Positions 1-9,093 of a DNA stretch of 64,000 bases are shown here, in pieces; the first letter of the stretch is position 1, and each line of letters starts with the position of its first letter. The stretch is from an uncultured Erythrobacter sp. (GTDB lineage: Bacteria > Pseudomonadota > Alphaproteobacteria > Sphingomonadales > Sphingomonadaceae): NCBI RefSeq assembly GCF_958304185.1, contig NZ_OY284435.1, positions 62,001-126,000 on the forward strand, read 5' to 3'. The translations under genes were made by a program, and so were the position numbers. The notes under the pieces were generated by a model. That model saw only the letters and a program-made list of their open reading frames with translations, made no database searches and was not told the DNA's origin.

Positions 1-558
1 GGCGCGGACCTTGATGTTCCGCTCTGGCTCGCTGCGGATCGGCAGCACGGTCTGGACGAAAATTCGCGTTCGAGGACTTCCGCATATCACAGTGGCAATA
101 ATTTTCTCGATATTGCCCACGGCCCTCTTCGCCGAGTTGGCAGACCATAGGTCATTGGTACCGATCATGACAAATACGGCGCGCGGCTGTGCCGCGATGA
201 CTTCGTCCAGTCGTACAAGCACGCCATCGGTCGTGTCGCCGGCGATCCCGCGATTGTGGACGATCGCCTTTGCCTTAAGCGAGCCATTCCAGTCGTGGCG
301 TTCAGTAAGGCTATCGCCCAGCATCACTATATCGCCGCAACCGAGAGGGGTTCGAGTGAATTCCTCAATTCTGTGTGGATAATGTTCACGAGCGAAAGCG
401 GTATGCGTGCCAATACGCAGCTTGCTCGCGGGATAATCCATCGGGCCGATTGATCTACACATTCCGGTGGCCTGCGCATCTCGGCCCGAGGCCGGATTGG
501 CTGGGTTGGCGTAGAATGCAGCCAACACCATCATCTCAGTTGCCATGCGCACGAACAT
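1..558 (-). CDS. SGNH/GDSL-type hydrolase, 3' part outside the window
   Basis: Translating the minus strand from an ATG at 558 gives an open frame that runs off the left edge. It has the block I motif MLGDSLTER (around 326-300) and the block III motif MIGTNDLW (around 170-147), the hallmarks of SGNH/GDSL esterases; the C-terminal Asp-x-x-His block would lie outside the window. The start is supported by GAAGGG upstream, although later ATGs (for example at 441) are possible. These enzymes hydrolyse acyl or acetyl esters of lipids, polysaccharides or peptidoglycan; the substrate cannot be told from the fragment. An IS6 element begins about 80 bp upstream of the gene start. Confidence 0.8.
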   Translation of the reverse strand, partial: MFVRMATEMMVLAAFYANPANPASGRDAQATGMCRSIGPMDYPASKLRIGTHTAFAREHYPHRIEEFTRTPLGCGDIVMLGDSLTERHDWNGSLKAKAIVHNRGIAGDTTDGVLVRLDEVIAAQPRAVFVMIGTNDLWSANSAKRAVGNIEKIIATVICGSPRTRIFVQTVLPIRSEPERNIKVRA

Positions 559-640
559 AGGATGCCCTTCGCCAATTCGTCAAAATCCGATATATCATAT
601 ATAAGATAGCCGCTAGGGAGATTGGATCAAGGCCTTTGGT

Positions 641-1482
641 GGCTCTGTCAGAGCAAATGCACCGTGATGGCGGAACGCGGCTGATAGGCTAGGGCAGGGC
701 GATGCCCAGACCCAAGATGCCAGCCAGTCCGTTCCGGTACTTCAACTCTTCGCCCGAGATCATCCGGCTGGTGGTCATGATGTATGTCCGGTTCCCGCTG
801 AGTCTGCGAAACGTGGAGGACCTGCTGGCTGAGCGCGGCATCGATATCTGCCACGAGACAGTGCGGCACTGGTGGAACAGGTTCGGGCCGCTGTTCGCGG
901 ACGATGTCCGCCGGCAGCGTGTGAGCCGGATGAAGGGCTTCCGCCAGTGGAAATGGCACCTCGATGAGGTGTATGTGAAGATCAATGGCGAGGTGCATTA
1001 CCTTTGGCGTGCCGTCGACCAGGAGGGCGAGGTGCTGGAAAGCTACGTCACCAAGACGAGAGACAGACCGGCAGCTCTCACCTTCATGAAGAAAGCGCTT
1101 AAGCGCCACGGCTCTCCCGAGACGATCACCACCGACGGGCTGCGATCTTACAAAGCGGCAATGACCACCCTCGGCAACACCGAGAAACAGGAGGTGGGAC
1201 GCTGGGCCAACAACCGGGTGGAGAACAGCCACCTGCCATTCCGGCGAAGGGAACGGGCCATGCTCCGGTTCCGACAGATGAAGTCGTTACAGAAATTCGC
1301 TTCGGTCCACGCCAACGTCCACAACCACTTCAACCTCGATCGCCATCTCACCGACCGCCAGACCTACAAGACCGCCCGCTCAGCCGCACTGGCTGAGTGG
1401 CAGAACCTGATGGCCTGATCTCACACCCGGTAAGGGCGAACTCCGCAAATCGGAGACGAGTTGCGATTAGACTGACAGCACC
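641..1482 (+). mobile_element. IS6-family insertion sequence, copy 1 (intact)
   Basis: An 842 bp element with imperfect terminal inverted repeats: left end GGCTCTGTCAGAG, right end (reversed) GGTGCTGTCAGTC, similar to the GGCTCTGTT-type ends of the IS6/IS26 family. It carries one transposase gene. The flanking octamers (cctttggt and agccgctg) do not match, so there is no target duplication; this fits IS6 elements that end up in cointegrates or adjacent deletions. Two decayed relatives in the same orientation lie at 23981-24818 and 28845-29485. Confidence 0.85.
702..1418 (+). CDS. IS6-family transposase
   Basis: A 238-residue DDE transposase of normal IS6 length. Visible landmarks are the N-terminal helix-turn-helix segment (LSLRNVEDLLAERGIDICHE), the first catalytic Asp in HLDEVYVK, the second in TTDGLRSY and the Glu in RVENSHLPFR. 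It catalyses replicative transposition of the element at 641-1482. It is the only intact one of three copies here, so it is the one that could mobilise sequences lying between the copies in this window. Confidence 0.95.
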   Translation: MPRPKMPASPFRYFNSSPEIIRLVVMMYVRFPLSLRNVEDLLAERGIDICHETVRHWWNRFGPLFADDVRRQRVSRMKGFRQWKWHLDEVYVKINGEVHYLWRAVDQEGEVLESYVTKTRDRPAALTFMKKALKRHGSPETITTDGLRSYKAAMTTLGNTEKQEVGRWANNRVENSHLPFRRRERAMLRFRQMKSLQKFASVHANVHNHFNLDRHLTDRQTYKTARSAALAEWQNLMA

Positions 1483-1783
1483 AGCCGCTGATGTCCATGC
1501 TCCAAGCAACGTTGTCATGCTGCACTGCTCTACCCAATTTTGGACAGCTAGGGTTTGGAGTTTTCCGCGTTGCTCAGTTCCGTTGGGCTGCTTGCGCCGT
1601 CTCGCTCCGTAACAGCCGCAACGCATCCGTACATAAATTTAAAGCTCATTTGCGATAATCCAAACGTAAGCAAGCTACCGGCCTTTGTGAAAAGGCGCCG
1701 GTGTTGCGGAATGGCCCCCGGCCGCCAGTCGCAAGTGCACCTCCGACTGGCGGCCACCCTTACCTCCACGGAGAGGAAACAGT
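1483..1783. other. Intergenic region with two hairpins upstream of the GTG-started small gene
   Basis: No convincing gene. Two inverted repeats sit close together: 1677-1702 (ACCGGCCTTT, loop gtga, AAAGG, cg bulge, CCGGT) and a perfect 12-bp stem at 1720-1731 / 1744-1755 (GGCCGCCAGTCG / CGACTGGCGGCC). Neither is followed by a T run, so they do not look like simple terminators. They fall in the probable 5' leader of the gene at 1784 and might act in mRNA stability or as a small RNA. Function is unknown. Confidence 0.4.
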
Positions 1784-2044
1784 GTGACGCGCGCGAATTT
1801 AGCCAGCGAGGATCGGGTCGATGCGAGCGATCTGGTGAATCAGGTTGTCAGAAGCCAGGCCTATGGTGAGCTTCCTCCCAAGATAAATGAGATCATCGAC
1901 CGTCATCGCCAAACGCTGCTCAATCTGGCCACTGCGCTGATACAAGCGGGCCGGGGCGAGGATGAGGTTGTGACTATTCTTGAGAAGGCCTCAGAGAGCT
2001 TCGCCATCGAATTGAAAACAAAAGCGGAAGGGCTGCAATCGTGA
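1784..2044 (+). CDS. Small hypothetical protein coupled to a diguanylate cyclase
   Basis: An 86-residue, mostly helical, charged protein with no signal peptide or membrane segment. I do not recognise a family. The GTG start is preceded by GGAGAGGAAA at good spacing. Its stop overlaps the GTG start of the GAF-GGDEF gene (GTGA at 2041-2044), implying translational coupling and probably a shared function, for example as a partner or regulator of the cyclase. That role is inference from position only. Confidence 0.6.
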   Translation: MTRANLASEDRVDASDLVNQVVRSQAYGELPPKINEIIDRHRQTLLNLATALIQAGRGEDEVVTILEKASESFAIELKTKAEGLQS

Positions 2045-3060
2045 ATTATGCTTGCGAATTGGATCACTTCGGTAAGGCAAAATTCGATGAGTACGGCCGT
2101 CAGCAGGCACTCGACAGGCTTCACGTCGTGGGTACAGCCAAAGAGAAGCCGTTTGAGCGCATCGTCGATTTGGTCAAAACGACCCTCAATGTGCCGATAT
2201 GCGCAGTCTCGCTGATCGATAATGATCGTCAATGGTTCAGGGCTTCTCGCGGTTTGGGCGTCGAACAAACACCTCGCGATATTGCCTTTTGCGATCACGC
2301 AATTCGGGCCGATGAACCCTTCATCATTGAAGATGCTACCTGTGATCACCGGTTCGCCAACAACCCGTTGGTATTGGGCGAGCCCTTTATTCGCAGCTAC
2401 CTTGGCATCCCTCTCAGGATGCCGGACGGTTATATGGTTGGCAGCCTTTGCGTGATCGACCAAAGCCCTCGGGCTTTTTCATCGGGCGAACTCGAAATTC
2501 TGAAGAGCTTTGCCAACCTTGTTACCGGCGAGTTGGAGCTTCGCACCATTGCCTCAATCGACGGGCTGACGAATGTTTTGTCACGCACGGCCTGGACCAG
2601 CAAAGTCGATAGCGAGATCGATCGGACAAAGCGGTACGCCGCGCCACTTTCCATTGTCATGCTTGATCTTGATCACTTCAAGCAGATCAATGACAGTTTT
2701 GGGCATGGACTGGGCGACCTGGTGCTTAAGCAAACGGCCGCAGAGTTCGGCAAAGTTCTTCGCAAGCACGATGTTGCCGGGCGTTTGGGCGGTGAAGAGT
2801 TTGCCATTTGTCTCATCAATGCCTCCGCGGAAGTGGGATTGGAGATTGCCGAGCGCATCAGACTCCGGATCTCGCAGCTTCGATTTTCGGAGCACGAAAT
2901 GCTTCGGTGCAGTGCCAGTTTTGGCGTTGCGGCTTTGGCGCCGGGCGAAACTCTGGCCCAGCTTCTCAAGCGAGCAGATGAAGCCCTTTACGAAGCAAAA
3001 CGACGAGGCCGAAATCGGGTTCAGGTTGCCGATTATCTATGCCTAGTTGCAACAGCATGA
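2041..3060 (+). CDS. GAF-GGDEF diguanylate cyclase
   Basis: A 339-residue soluble protein. An N-terminal GAF domain (about 20-165) precedes a GGDEF domain (about 170-330) with the active-site variant GGEEF near residue 250. An I-site RKHD (RxxD) lies five residues before it, so product inhibition by c-di-GMP is expected. It should make c-di-GMP from two GTP in response to a ligand or redox cue sensed by the GAF domain. It starts with GTG inside the stop of the small upstream gene. A REC-EAL phosphodiesterase follows 137 bp downstream on the same strand, giving a make-and-break pair. Confidence 0.92.
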   Translation: MNYACELDHFGKAKFDEYGRQQALDRLHVVGTAKEKPFERIVDLVKTTLNVPICAVSLIDNDRQWFRASRGLGVEQTPRDIAFCDHAIRADEPFIIEDATCDHRFANNPLVLGEPFIRSYLGIPLRMPDGYMVGSLCVIDQSPRAFSSGELEILKSFANLVTGELELRTIASIDGLTNVLSRTAWTSKVDSEIDRTKRYAAPLSIVMLDLDHFKQINDSFGHGLGDLVLKQTAAEFGKVLRKHDVAGRLGGEEFAICLINASAEVGLEIAERIRLRISQLRFSEHEMLRCSASFGVAALAPGETLAQLLKRADEALYEAKRRGRNRVQVADYLCLVATA

Positions 3061-3197
3061 CCAAGACTCCACCAATCATGGTAGCCCTGTCAGCTCATTC
3101 TTCGTCTGCTGGTGCTGGGGCGAGCCTTAACGAAACCACAAGTTCCCTGATTTAGACCAATGGCGCGGGCGATTAGCATCGCATCAGGGAGAGGCCC

Positions 3198-4433
3198 TTG
3201 CCACATCTGAAAACCTCGGCAACGGAGACCGCAAATGGTATCGCGGAGCGACGGTTGCTGGTCCTGGATGACGACCCGGCTGTCTTGCGGACAGTGGAGC
3301 TGATGGCGCGTCGGATCGGGGTGGTTGCGAGGACCTGTTCGACACTAGCCGATTTTGAGGCTGCGCTAGCGTCCTTCGACCCTGATGTGCTGCTGATCGA
3401 CCTCATGATGCCTGATCTCGATGGCATTGACGTTGTGTCCCAGGTCGGTCCGAACTCTCGTGCCGCGATCATTGTGATGAGCGGAGCGGACAAACGGACG
3501 TATGAGGCCTCACGTGACGTGCTCGCGTCCAGCAACGCGAAGATTGCAGGCTTCCTGCACAAGCCGTTTGGTACGACTGATCTGTCTGAAGTTCTTTCTG
3601 GATCACCGGCAAAAGTGCAGCTGCATTCTGCGGAAAGCCGATCAAAAGCGATGTGTGAAGTCCTTTCGCCAAAGAATTTTGAAGAGGCGGTCCGTGCCGG
3701 CCGGATTGAGCCATTTTACCAACCCATTTTTCACGCTGACGGACGCGGGCTCAAAGGGTTTGAGGCTCTTGCACGGGTGGAGGGATCACGAGCGTCCTTC
3801 TTTGCGCCTGAATATCTTGATCAACTCGTCGCAGACGATCGATTGTCGGCAGAACTCACAGAGCTTGTCATCGAACGCGCGCTTGAATTCATGGCGAGCC
3901 TTCGCGGTTACGACGATCTATCGATCTCGATTAACATTTTCGGCATCCACGCTATCGCTGACGGGTTCCGCGAACAACTGGTGCGGCGTTGCACAGACCT
4001 CGGCATTGCTCGGCACAGGGTGATCCTGGAACTGAGCGAAGCGACTATTTTTGATCTCAACGAACATCAGTTGCGAAAGGTGACGCAGCTGCGGCTTGCC
4101 GGCTTCGGCTTATCAATCGATGATTTCGGGATGGGCAATTCATCACTGGGTCGGCTTGCCCACCTGCCCTTTTCCGAACTGAAAATCGACAAAGCGTTTT
4201 GCCTTGCGATGCCTCAGTCCGAATCGGCTTCAGCCGTCATCGAAGCCTGCCTGGGACTTGCCGCTCGGCTCGATATGAAGGTGACGGCAGAGGGGGTGGA
4301 AACGGGCGAGGCGGCGGCATTGCTCGCCAGAATGGGCTGCGATGCGTTGCAAGGGCATCATTTCGGCCAAGCCATGTCAGCCGAGAAGGTTTTGTGCTGG
4401 CTAAAGGAGGTTTCGCCGAGGGTTGCCGCCTAG
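3198..4433 (+). CDS. REC-EAL response regulator, c-di-GMP phosphodiesterase
   Basis: A 411-residue two-domain protein. The receiver domain (about 18-135) has the acidic pair DDDP, a phospho-acceptor Asp in LLIDLMMPDLDG and Lys in LHKPFG. The EAL domain (about 155-405) keeps GFEALARVEG, an Asn in ISINIF, LELSEAT, DDFGMGNSSL, LKIDKAF and TAEGVET, so most metal and catalytic positions are present and hydrolysis of c-di-GMP to pGpG is likely. The start is TTG at 3198, supported by GGGAGAGG just upstream. The convergent hybrid kinase next door is a natural candidate for its phosphate donor; that is inference. Confidence 0.9.
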   Translation: MPHLKTSATETANGIAERRLLVLDDDPAVLRTVELMARRIGVVARTCSTLADFEAALASFDPDVLLIDLMMPDLDGIDVVSQVGPNSRAAIIVMSGADKRTYEASRDVLASSNAKIAGFLHKPFGTTDLSEVLSGSPAKVQLHSAESRSKAMCEVLSPKNFEEAVRAGRIEPFYQPIFHADGRGLKGFEALARVEGSRASFFAPEYLDQLVADDRLSAELTELVIERALEFMASLRGYDDLSISINIFGIHAIADGFREQLVRRCTDLGIARHRVILELSEATIFDLNEHQLRKVTQLRLAGFGLSIDDFGMGNSSLGRLAHLPFSELKIDKAFCLAMPQSESASAVIEACLGLAARLDMKVTAEGVETGEAAALLARMGCDALQGHHFGQAMSAEKVLCWLKEVSPRVAA

Positions 4434-4495
4434 GGCGAGGAATAGTCCTAGTCCCTGGCTCTGGATCGCGAAGCTAGAATAGAACGCTAACGGCT

Positions 4496-6817
4496 TCAGC
4501 TGTCGAGCACATCAGCAAGCGCCACTTTGAGGTCTATTGACCGGTAGGGTTTTCGGAGAAGCCTAAGATTGTCCATTTCGTCGAGGCCGAGGTGCTCGAA
4601 GGCAAAGGCGGGATAGCCGGATGTAAAGAGCACTTTCGTGGTCGCGTCGACCTTCCTGATCTCTTCGGCAAGCTGCTGCCCGTTCATCCCGCCGGGCAGG
4701 ATGACATCGGTAAAAAGAAGATCGAACTCTTGGCCACGGGCCATCAGTAAAAGCGCCTCTTTCCCGTCGGAGGCAGCGGTAACAACATAGCCCATCCTCG
4801 TCAGCAGCTTCTCGACATGAGCCCTGACCTCGGGCTGGTCTTCGACGAGCAAGATCCGCTGTCCGACCTTCAGTTCAGGCTCTTTCACGGAAAGTTCTGG
4901 CCCCTTTTCCGCTCCGGCTTCTGTGAAGCGCGGGAGGTACAGATTGACCGTAGTTCCCTCGGCCGGTTCGCTGTAAATTGTCACCTTTCCACCGGACTGC
5001 TGCGCGAAGCCGTAAACGGTACTTAGGCCCAGCCCTGTGCCCTTACCCACGTCCTTGGTCGTAAAGAAAGGTTCGAATACCTTTGACAGCACTTCTGGCG
5101 GCATGCCTTCGCCATTATCGGTCACTGAGACCAACACATAATGGCCCGGCTCAAGCTCAGACGAGAAGGGCTCCATTTCATGTGAGAAAATCCGGTTCTC
5201 ACAACTGATGACGATGTTACCGCCGTGAGGCATCGCATCACGCGCATTGACGGCGAGGTTTACGATCGCTTGTTCGAGGGCATTGGCATCCGACTTGGCC
5301 TGCCAAATGTCCGCCGGAACCTTGCATTGTATGCTGATGGACTCAGGTATCCCAGCTCTGAGAAGTGCGACGGTATTGGGTATCAGTTTGATTAGATCGA
5401 TGCGTCCGGTCTCCAGGTGCGATTGGCGGGAGAAGGAAAGTAGCCGCTGGGTCAAGTCTGCAGCACTACTGCAGGCCAGGTTGATCAGATCCACGGACTC
5501 CTTCTGACTCCCATCCAGTTGGCCCAGCTCCAAAAGCTCGGCGTTACCCTGGATTATCATGAGCTGATTATTGAAATCATGGGCCACGCCGCCGGTTAGT
5601 TGCCCCACTGCCTCAAGCGCGCGTGCGCGGGTCGAACCCTCCTGCCGTTGCCGCTCGGCGGTTACATTTCGTGCGTTACCGAGCATGCGCTGGACCCTGC
5701 CATTCGGATGCCGCAAGATAGCCGCCTTTACTGCCAGAATAATCGTGGCACCGTCATTTCCGATCAGTCCGTACTCGGCCTCCCACTCTGCAGCATCTGA
5801 CTTGAGAGTTTCGATAAAAGATCGCTGCAACCGCTCACGGTCGTCCGGGTGCACATAATTTAGAACAGCAAGGTCTGCTCGGACATCAGGTTCAAGTTTG
5901 ATGCCCAATCTTTCGGGCCAGCCAGGCGTTGCCCATATTGTGCCCGCTTCAAAATCACGGTCCCATAAAATGTCACTGACCGTGTCTGCAATTATCCGGA
6001 AGCGTTCTTCAGAGGCCTCTAGCGCGTTCATGGCGTCGGTCAGCGGACTGACATCGGTACACGTCCCGATTATGCGAAGTGCTTTGCCTGCGTCGTCGCG
6101 CACGATAAACGCGCGGACCACAGTGTGGCCGGACGATCCATCTGGTCTTATGAATCGGTGATCAAGAAGATAGCGATCCCGTCCTGAATTGATCGCTTCC
6201 TGCGTTACCCGCTGCGCATACTGGCGATCTGCTTCAAGATCCGAAATCTCATCCAGCCTGTCCAAGTGAACGTGGCTAGGCGGCTTATAGCCGTAGATCG
6301 TCTCGTAAGCTTCATTGGCCCAGAACTCGTGTGTCTCAAGGTTCCACTCGAAGATTGCATCCTGGCTCGCGCGAGCGGCGAGTTCGAATCTTTCTTTGAG
6401 AAGATTGACCTCTTCAGTATGTGATTTTTTCTCTGTAATATCGCGTTCGATAGCAATGAAGTGAGTGATATTATTGAGATTATCTAGGATCGGATCTATC
6501 GAAAGTTCTATCCAATATTGTGATGCGTCTTTACGATAATTGATTAGTTCTTCACGAATCGAAATTTCGGAACGCAGGCCTGATCTTATTCGATCAAGGG
6601 TCTCACGATCTGTATTTGGGCCCTGGAAAATTTTTGGAGATTGGCCAACCAACTCGGAAGGATGATAACCAGTCAACGCGGTGACGGCGTCGTTTACGTA
6701 GATGATCTTCGGCCCGGTCGGAGACTGCAAATCTGCGTTCGTGATGATGACAAGGTCAGAGATGCGGCCAAGAGCGACTTCAAAAAAATGCTCTTTCTGA
6801 CTCTCGAAACTTGCCAT
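4496..6817 (-). CDS. PAS-rich hybrid histidine kinase
   Basis: About 773 residues from the ATG at 6817, chosen because AAGGGG precedes it; a TTG at 6871 would add 18 residues but has no ribosome site. Order: LOV-like PAS (about 10-130), two further PAS/PAC units (to about 390), HisKA-type dimerisation domain with His413 in GGVAHDFNN, HATPase domain (DNGEGMPPE, GKGTGLGLSTVYG) and a C-terminal receiver (RILLVEDQPE, acceptor Asp in LLFTDVILPGG, Lys in LLRKPY). No membrane segment is evident. The first PAS resembles LOV (GQSPKIFQGP) but has Pro at the flavin-adduct Cys position, so classical blue-light adduct formation is not expected. It is convergent with the REC-EAL gene, 62 bp away. Confidence 0.92.
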   Translation of the reverse strand: MASFESQKEHFFEVALGRISDLVIITNADLQSPTGPKIIYVNDAVTALTGYHPSELVGQSPKIFQGPNTDRETLDRIRSGLRSEISIREELINYRKDASQYWIELSIDPILDNLNNITHFIAIERDITEKKSHTEEVNLLKERFELAARASQDAIFEWNLETHEFWANEAYETIYGYKPPSHVHLDRLDEISDLEADRQYAQRVTQEAINSGRDRYLLDHRFIRPDGSSGHTVVRAFIVRDDAGKALRIIGTCTDVSPLTDAMNALEASEERFRIIADTVSDILWDRDFEAGTIWATPGWPERLGIKLEPDVRADLAVLNYVHPDDRERLQRSFIETLKSDAAEWEAEYGLIGNDGATIILAVKAAILRHPNGRVQRMLGNARNVTAERQRQEGSTRARALEAVGQLTGGVAHDFNNQLMIIQGNAELLELGQLDGSQKESVDLINLACSSAADLTQRLLSFSRQSHLETGRIDLIKLIPNTVALLRAGIPESISIQCKVPADIWQAKSDANALEQAIVNLAVNARDAMPHGGNIVISCENRIFSHEMEPFSSELEPGHYVLVSVTDNGEGMPPEVLSKVFEPFFTTKDVGKGTGLGLSTVYGFAQQSGGKVTIYSEPAEGTTVNLYLPRFTEAGAEKGPELSVKEPELKVGQRILLVEDQPEVRAHVEKLLTRMGYVVTAASDGKEALLLMARGQEFDLLFTDVILPGGMNGQQLAEEIRKVDATTKVLFTSGYPAFAFEHLGLDEMDNLRLLRKPYRSIDLKVALADVLDS

Positions 6818-6871
6818 CAGATATCGTGCCCCTTCAAAGTAGGCAGTGGATTGAATCCCATATAACTTCAA

Positions 6872-7516
6872 GCGGCTACACGGTGATGATTGTTGCCGTT
6901 TCCGGCAAGCAAATTTTGCGCCCGAAAATTATGCCTGTTTGAGCGTGCCACCCATCAGCGGTCATGAGCGGGATCGAAGCGCAACCCCGAAAACGGCGTG
7001 GCGGTTTTGGGCAGAACCAAACCTTCAACTTGGCGACCGGGAGTGACTGATTCTGGGTCGGCAGCAGCCACAGTTCAGTGGCAGACAAACCGGCAGCTTT
7101 TCAGCGCCCTGCGTCAGGAACCTGCTAGTCAGCAAGCGAGCCCCTTTCAATCGATATACATGAAATGATTCCGGATCTCAGAGCTTTTAATGGCAGCTGT
7201 CAATCATGATCGCTTGGACCTTTACGATGTCTGAAAAATAGAAATTCAAACGCTGAGATCTATAAATTTCTCCATAGTGATCGTTTCGCTTGCCTAGTGA
7301 AAAATTCTTCGACCATTTCTCTTTTTATAAATGATAGTCGCTGCAAAATATTCAATTTATCGAAATGCTCGAGAAATAATTTTCGAGAGTCTAATTGACG
7401 TCATATAAAATCAAAAAATAGCAGATGTGAAACTCACATTCTTTAGCGTGAGATATCAGTGTTCATGCAAAGTTCAGTCCGCAGGGCCGTACAAGGCTTT
7501 TTAGGGGACTCACATC
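6872..7516. other. Intergenic region: repeat copy plus AT-rich leader
   Basis: No gene supported. The left third (6947-7086) is a copy of the dispersed repeat described separately. From about 7190 to 7480 the sequence becomes strikingly AT-rich for this genome and contains small inverted repeats, such as a CTCGAG/CTCGAA pair near 7365-7390 and CTCAC/GTGAG near 7434-7452. This stretch probably contains the promoter of the gene at 7517, and may bind a nucleoid or xenogeneic silencing protein. The AT-richness is seen; the role is inferred. Confidence 0.45.
6947..7086 (+). repeat. Dispersed intergenic repeat, copy A (diverged)
   Basis: It aligns by eye with the copy at 12993-13210: a 'cacccat..cggtcat..gcggg' block, then 'ggcgtggc.g.tt.tgg.c.gaacca', then a 'ggtcggcag' block. 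It is the most diverged copy and lacks the right-hand CGACCCCA end. It is noncoding and lies between the hybrid kinase and the secreted repeat protein. Confidence 0.5.
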
Positions 7517-8491
7517 ATGGTAAATAAAAACCGCACGAAAACGCTCATTGCTGGATTTGTTATTTCGGCGCTATTTTCTTCGTCGCCCGGCTATGCGCAA
7601 GGCAAAGGAAGCGACGGCAGGAATGGCAAATCGAATTCGGTCGAAGTCGATCGGAACGAAGTCTCTACCAGCAACCGCGACAAAGCGGATCGCGGTGGAC
7701 AAGCTGATGCCGTGCGCGGTCGTAATGACCAAGAGGTTCGCCGCGGAAGTGGCCGTGAAGATGAAACACGAAGTGAACAGGGATCAGGTAATCCCACCAA
7801 AGGCAACCAGCGTTTCGGCGACAATATGCGAGACGTAACAGATCGCAAATCCGTGGGGTTTGATCGAAACGATGGAGCCAACGGCTTCGCATTCCGCGAG
7901 CTTCGCGAGACAATCGGTTCGCGCCCCCGCCTGATTGACGGCTGCCCTCCCGGTCTCGCCAAGAAGCGCAACGGCTGCCTTCCTCCCGGCCAAGCGAAGA
8001 ATCGTTACCGGAGCTTTGAACCGAGGTTCTTCGGTCTGAACGGCGCTGAGAACGGGCGATATTTTTATCAGGACGGCTATTTGCTACAATATCGGCCTGA
8101 TGGGCTCGCAGGGTTCCTGCCGCTGCTCGGTGGCGCGCTGGGCATCGGTAATATCTGGCCCGCTTCCTATGCGCCCGAGCCGCTACCGAACTACTATTCG
8201 GACTATTTCCAGCTTGGCGATCAGGACAGCTATAGGTTTGCCGACAACGTGATCTATCGCGTCAATCCCGACACCGCCGCGATCACGTCGGTCGCCGGAT
8301 TGCTGACGGGAAACACCTTCGACATCGGTAGCCCGATGCCGCGTGGTTATGATGTCTACAATGTGCCGTTCGACCAGCGCGAGCAATATTCCGACAGTCC
8401 GGATGCGCGCTATCGCTATGCCGATGGCTACGTTTACAAGATCGATCCGGTAACTTCGTTGGTGACCTCTGCCATTGCACTTGTGCTTTAG
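7517..8491 (+). CDS. Secreted repeat protein of unknown function
   Basis: 324 residues with a signal peptide (cut probably after SSSPGYAQ, about residue 28). A charged Arg/Asp/Gly-rich low-complexity region spans about 30-130. A short Cys-Pro motif pair (GCPPGLAKKRNGCLPPGQAKN broken by basic residues) follows near 142-162. The C-terminal half holds three related units: YFYQDGYLLQYRPDG, YRFADNVIYRVNPDTAAITS and YRYADGYVYKIDPVTSLVTS. Such proteins are periplasmic or surface-exposed in sphingomonads, but I cannot assign a function. Its stop overlaps the ribosome site of the fasciclin gene, so the two form an operon. Confidence 0.7.
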   Translation: MVNKNRTKTLIAGFVISALFSSSPGYAQGKGSDGRNGKSNSVEVDRNEVSTSNRDKADRGGQADAVRGRNDQEVRRGSGREDETRSEQGSGNPTKGNQRFGDNMRDVTDRKSVGFDRNDGANGFAFRELRETIGSRPRLIDGCPPGLAKKRNGCLPPGQAKNRYRSFEPRFFGLNGAENGRYFYQDGYLLQYRPDGLAGFLPLLGGALGIGNIWPASYAPEPLPNYYSDYFQLGDQDSYRFADNVIYRVNPDTAAITSVAGLLTGNTFDIGSPMPRGYDVYNVPFDQREQYSDSPDARYRYADGYVYKIDPVTSLVTSAIALVL

Positions 8492-8502
8492 GGAGAATGG
8501 GC

Positions 8503-9093
8503 ATGACAAACCGGATAATGGGCCTCGGCCTCGTGGCGGGACTTGCCTTGGCTCTGGCTGCTTGCAGCGGCGCTGATGGCGAGACTGCGGCCTCTGCAGA
8601 TGGTGTGACGGACAAGCGCAGCGAGACTTTTGCGCAAGTCTTGATGGCAGACCCGTCGCTCTCGATTGCGGCGGCCGCATTCGAGCGAACGGGCCTGATG
8701 GGCGCGCTTGACGGAAAGGCGAGCACCACAATCTTCATACCCTCCAACGCGGCGTTTGAAGCGCTGGACGAACAGAGCAGGAAGCTTCTCGAAGACCCGC
8801 AAAACAGCGCAATCACAGCCGCGGTTTTGCGCAATCACATGGTGCCAGGGGTCCTCGATATCGAGGCGATCAACAAAGCCATAACTGATGCCGGCGGCGA
8901 GGCAGCTATCGCCAATTTCGGCGGCGAGGTGTTGACGCTGACGAACGAAGCAGGCGGGCTGGTCGTCCGGAACGCGGCAGGCCAGAAAGCCACAATTCCT
9001 GGCCGGATTACCATCGTCGGCAATGGCGCGCTCATCGCGATCGACGCTGTATTGGTTGATCCTACGCTCCTGCCCACTCCACCAAAGTTGTGA
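8503..9093 (+). CDS. Fasciclin (FAS1) domain lipoprotein
   Basis: 196 residues. The start at 8503 is chosen over 8497 because GGGAG at 8491-8495 is correctly spaced only for 8503. A lipoprotein signal ends at LAAC (Cys near residue 20). The rest is one FAS1 domain with the typical H1 segment (TIFIPSNAAFEAL) and H2 region (NHMVPGVL and GNGALIAIDAVL). FAS1 proteins mediate adhesion or protein contacts at the cell surface. It follows the repeat protein at 7517 by 11 bp and precedes a small broken membrane-protein gene. Confidence 0.88.
   Translation: MTNRIMGLGLVAGLALALAACSGADGETAASADGVTDKRSETFAQVLMADPSLSIAAAAFERTGLMGALDGKASTTIFIPSNAAFEALDEQSRKLLEDPQNSAITAAVLRNHMVPGVLDIEAINKAITDAGGEAAIANFGGEVLTLTNEAGGLVVRNAAGQKATIPGRITIVGNGALIAIDAVLVDPTLLPTPPKL

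Noticed and set aside
608-1490. Near-identical octamers agccgcta (608-615) and agccgctg (1483-1490) as a target duplication of IS copy 1
   Set aside because: The left octamer is not adjacent to the left IS end at 641, and the match is imperfect; coincidence is more likely.
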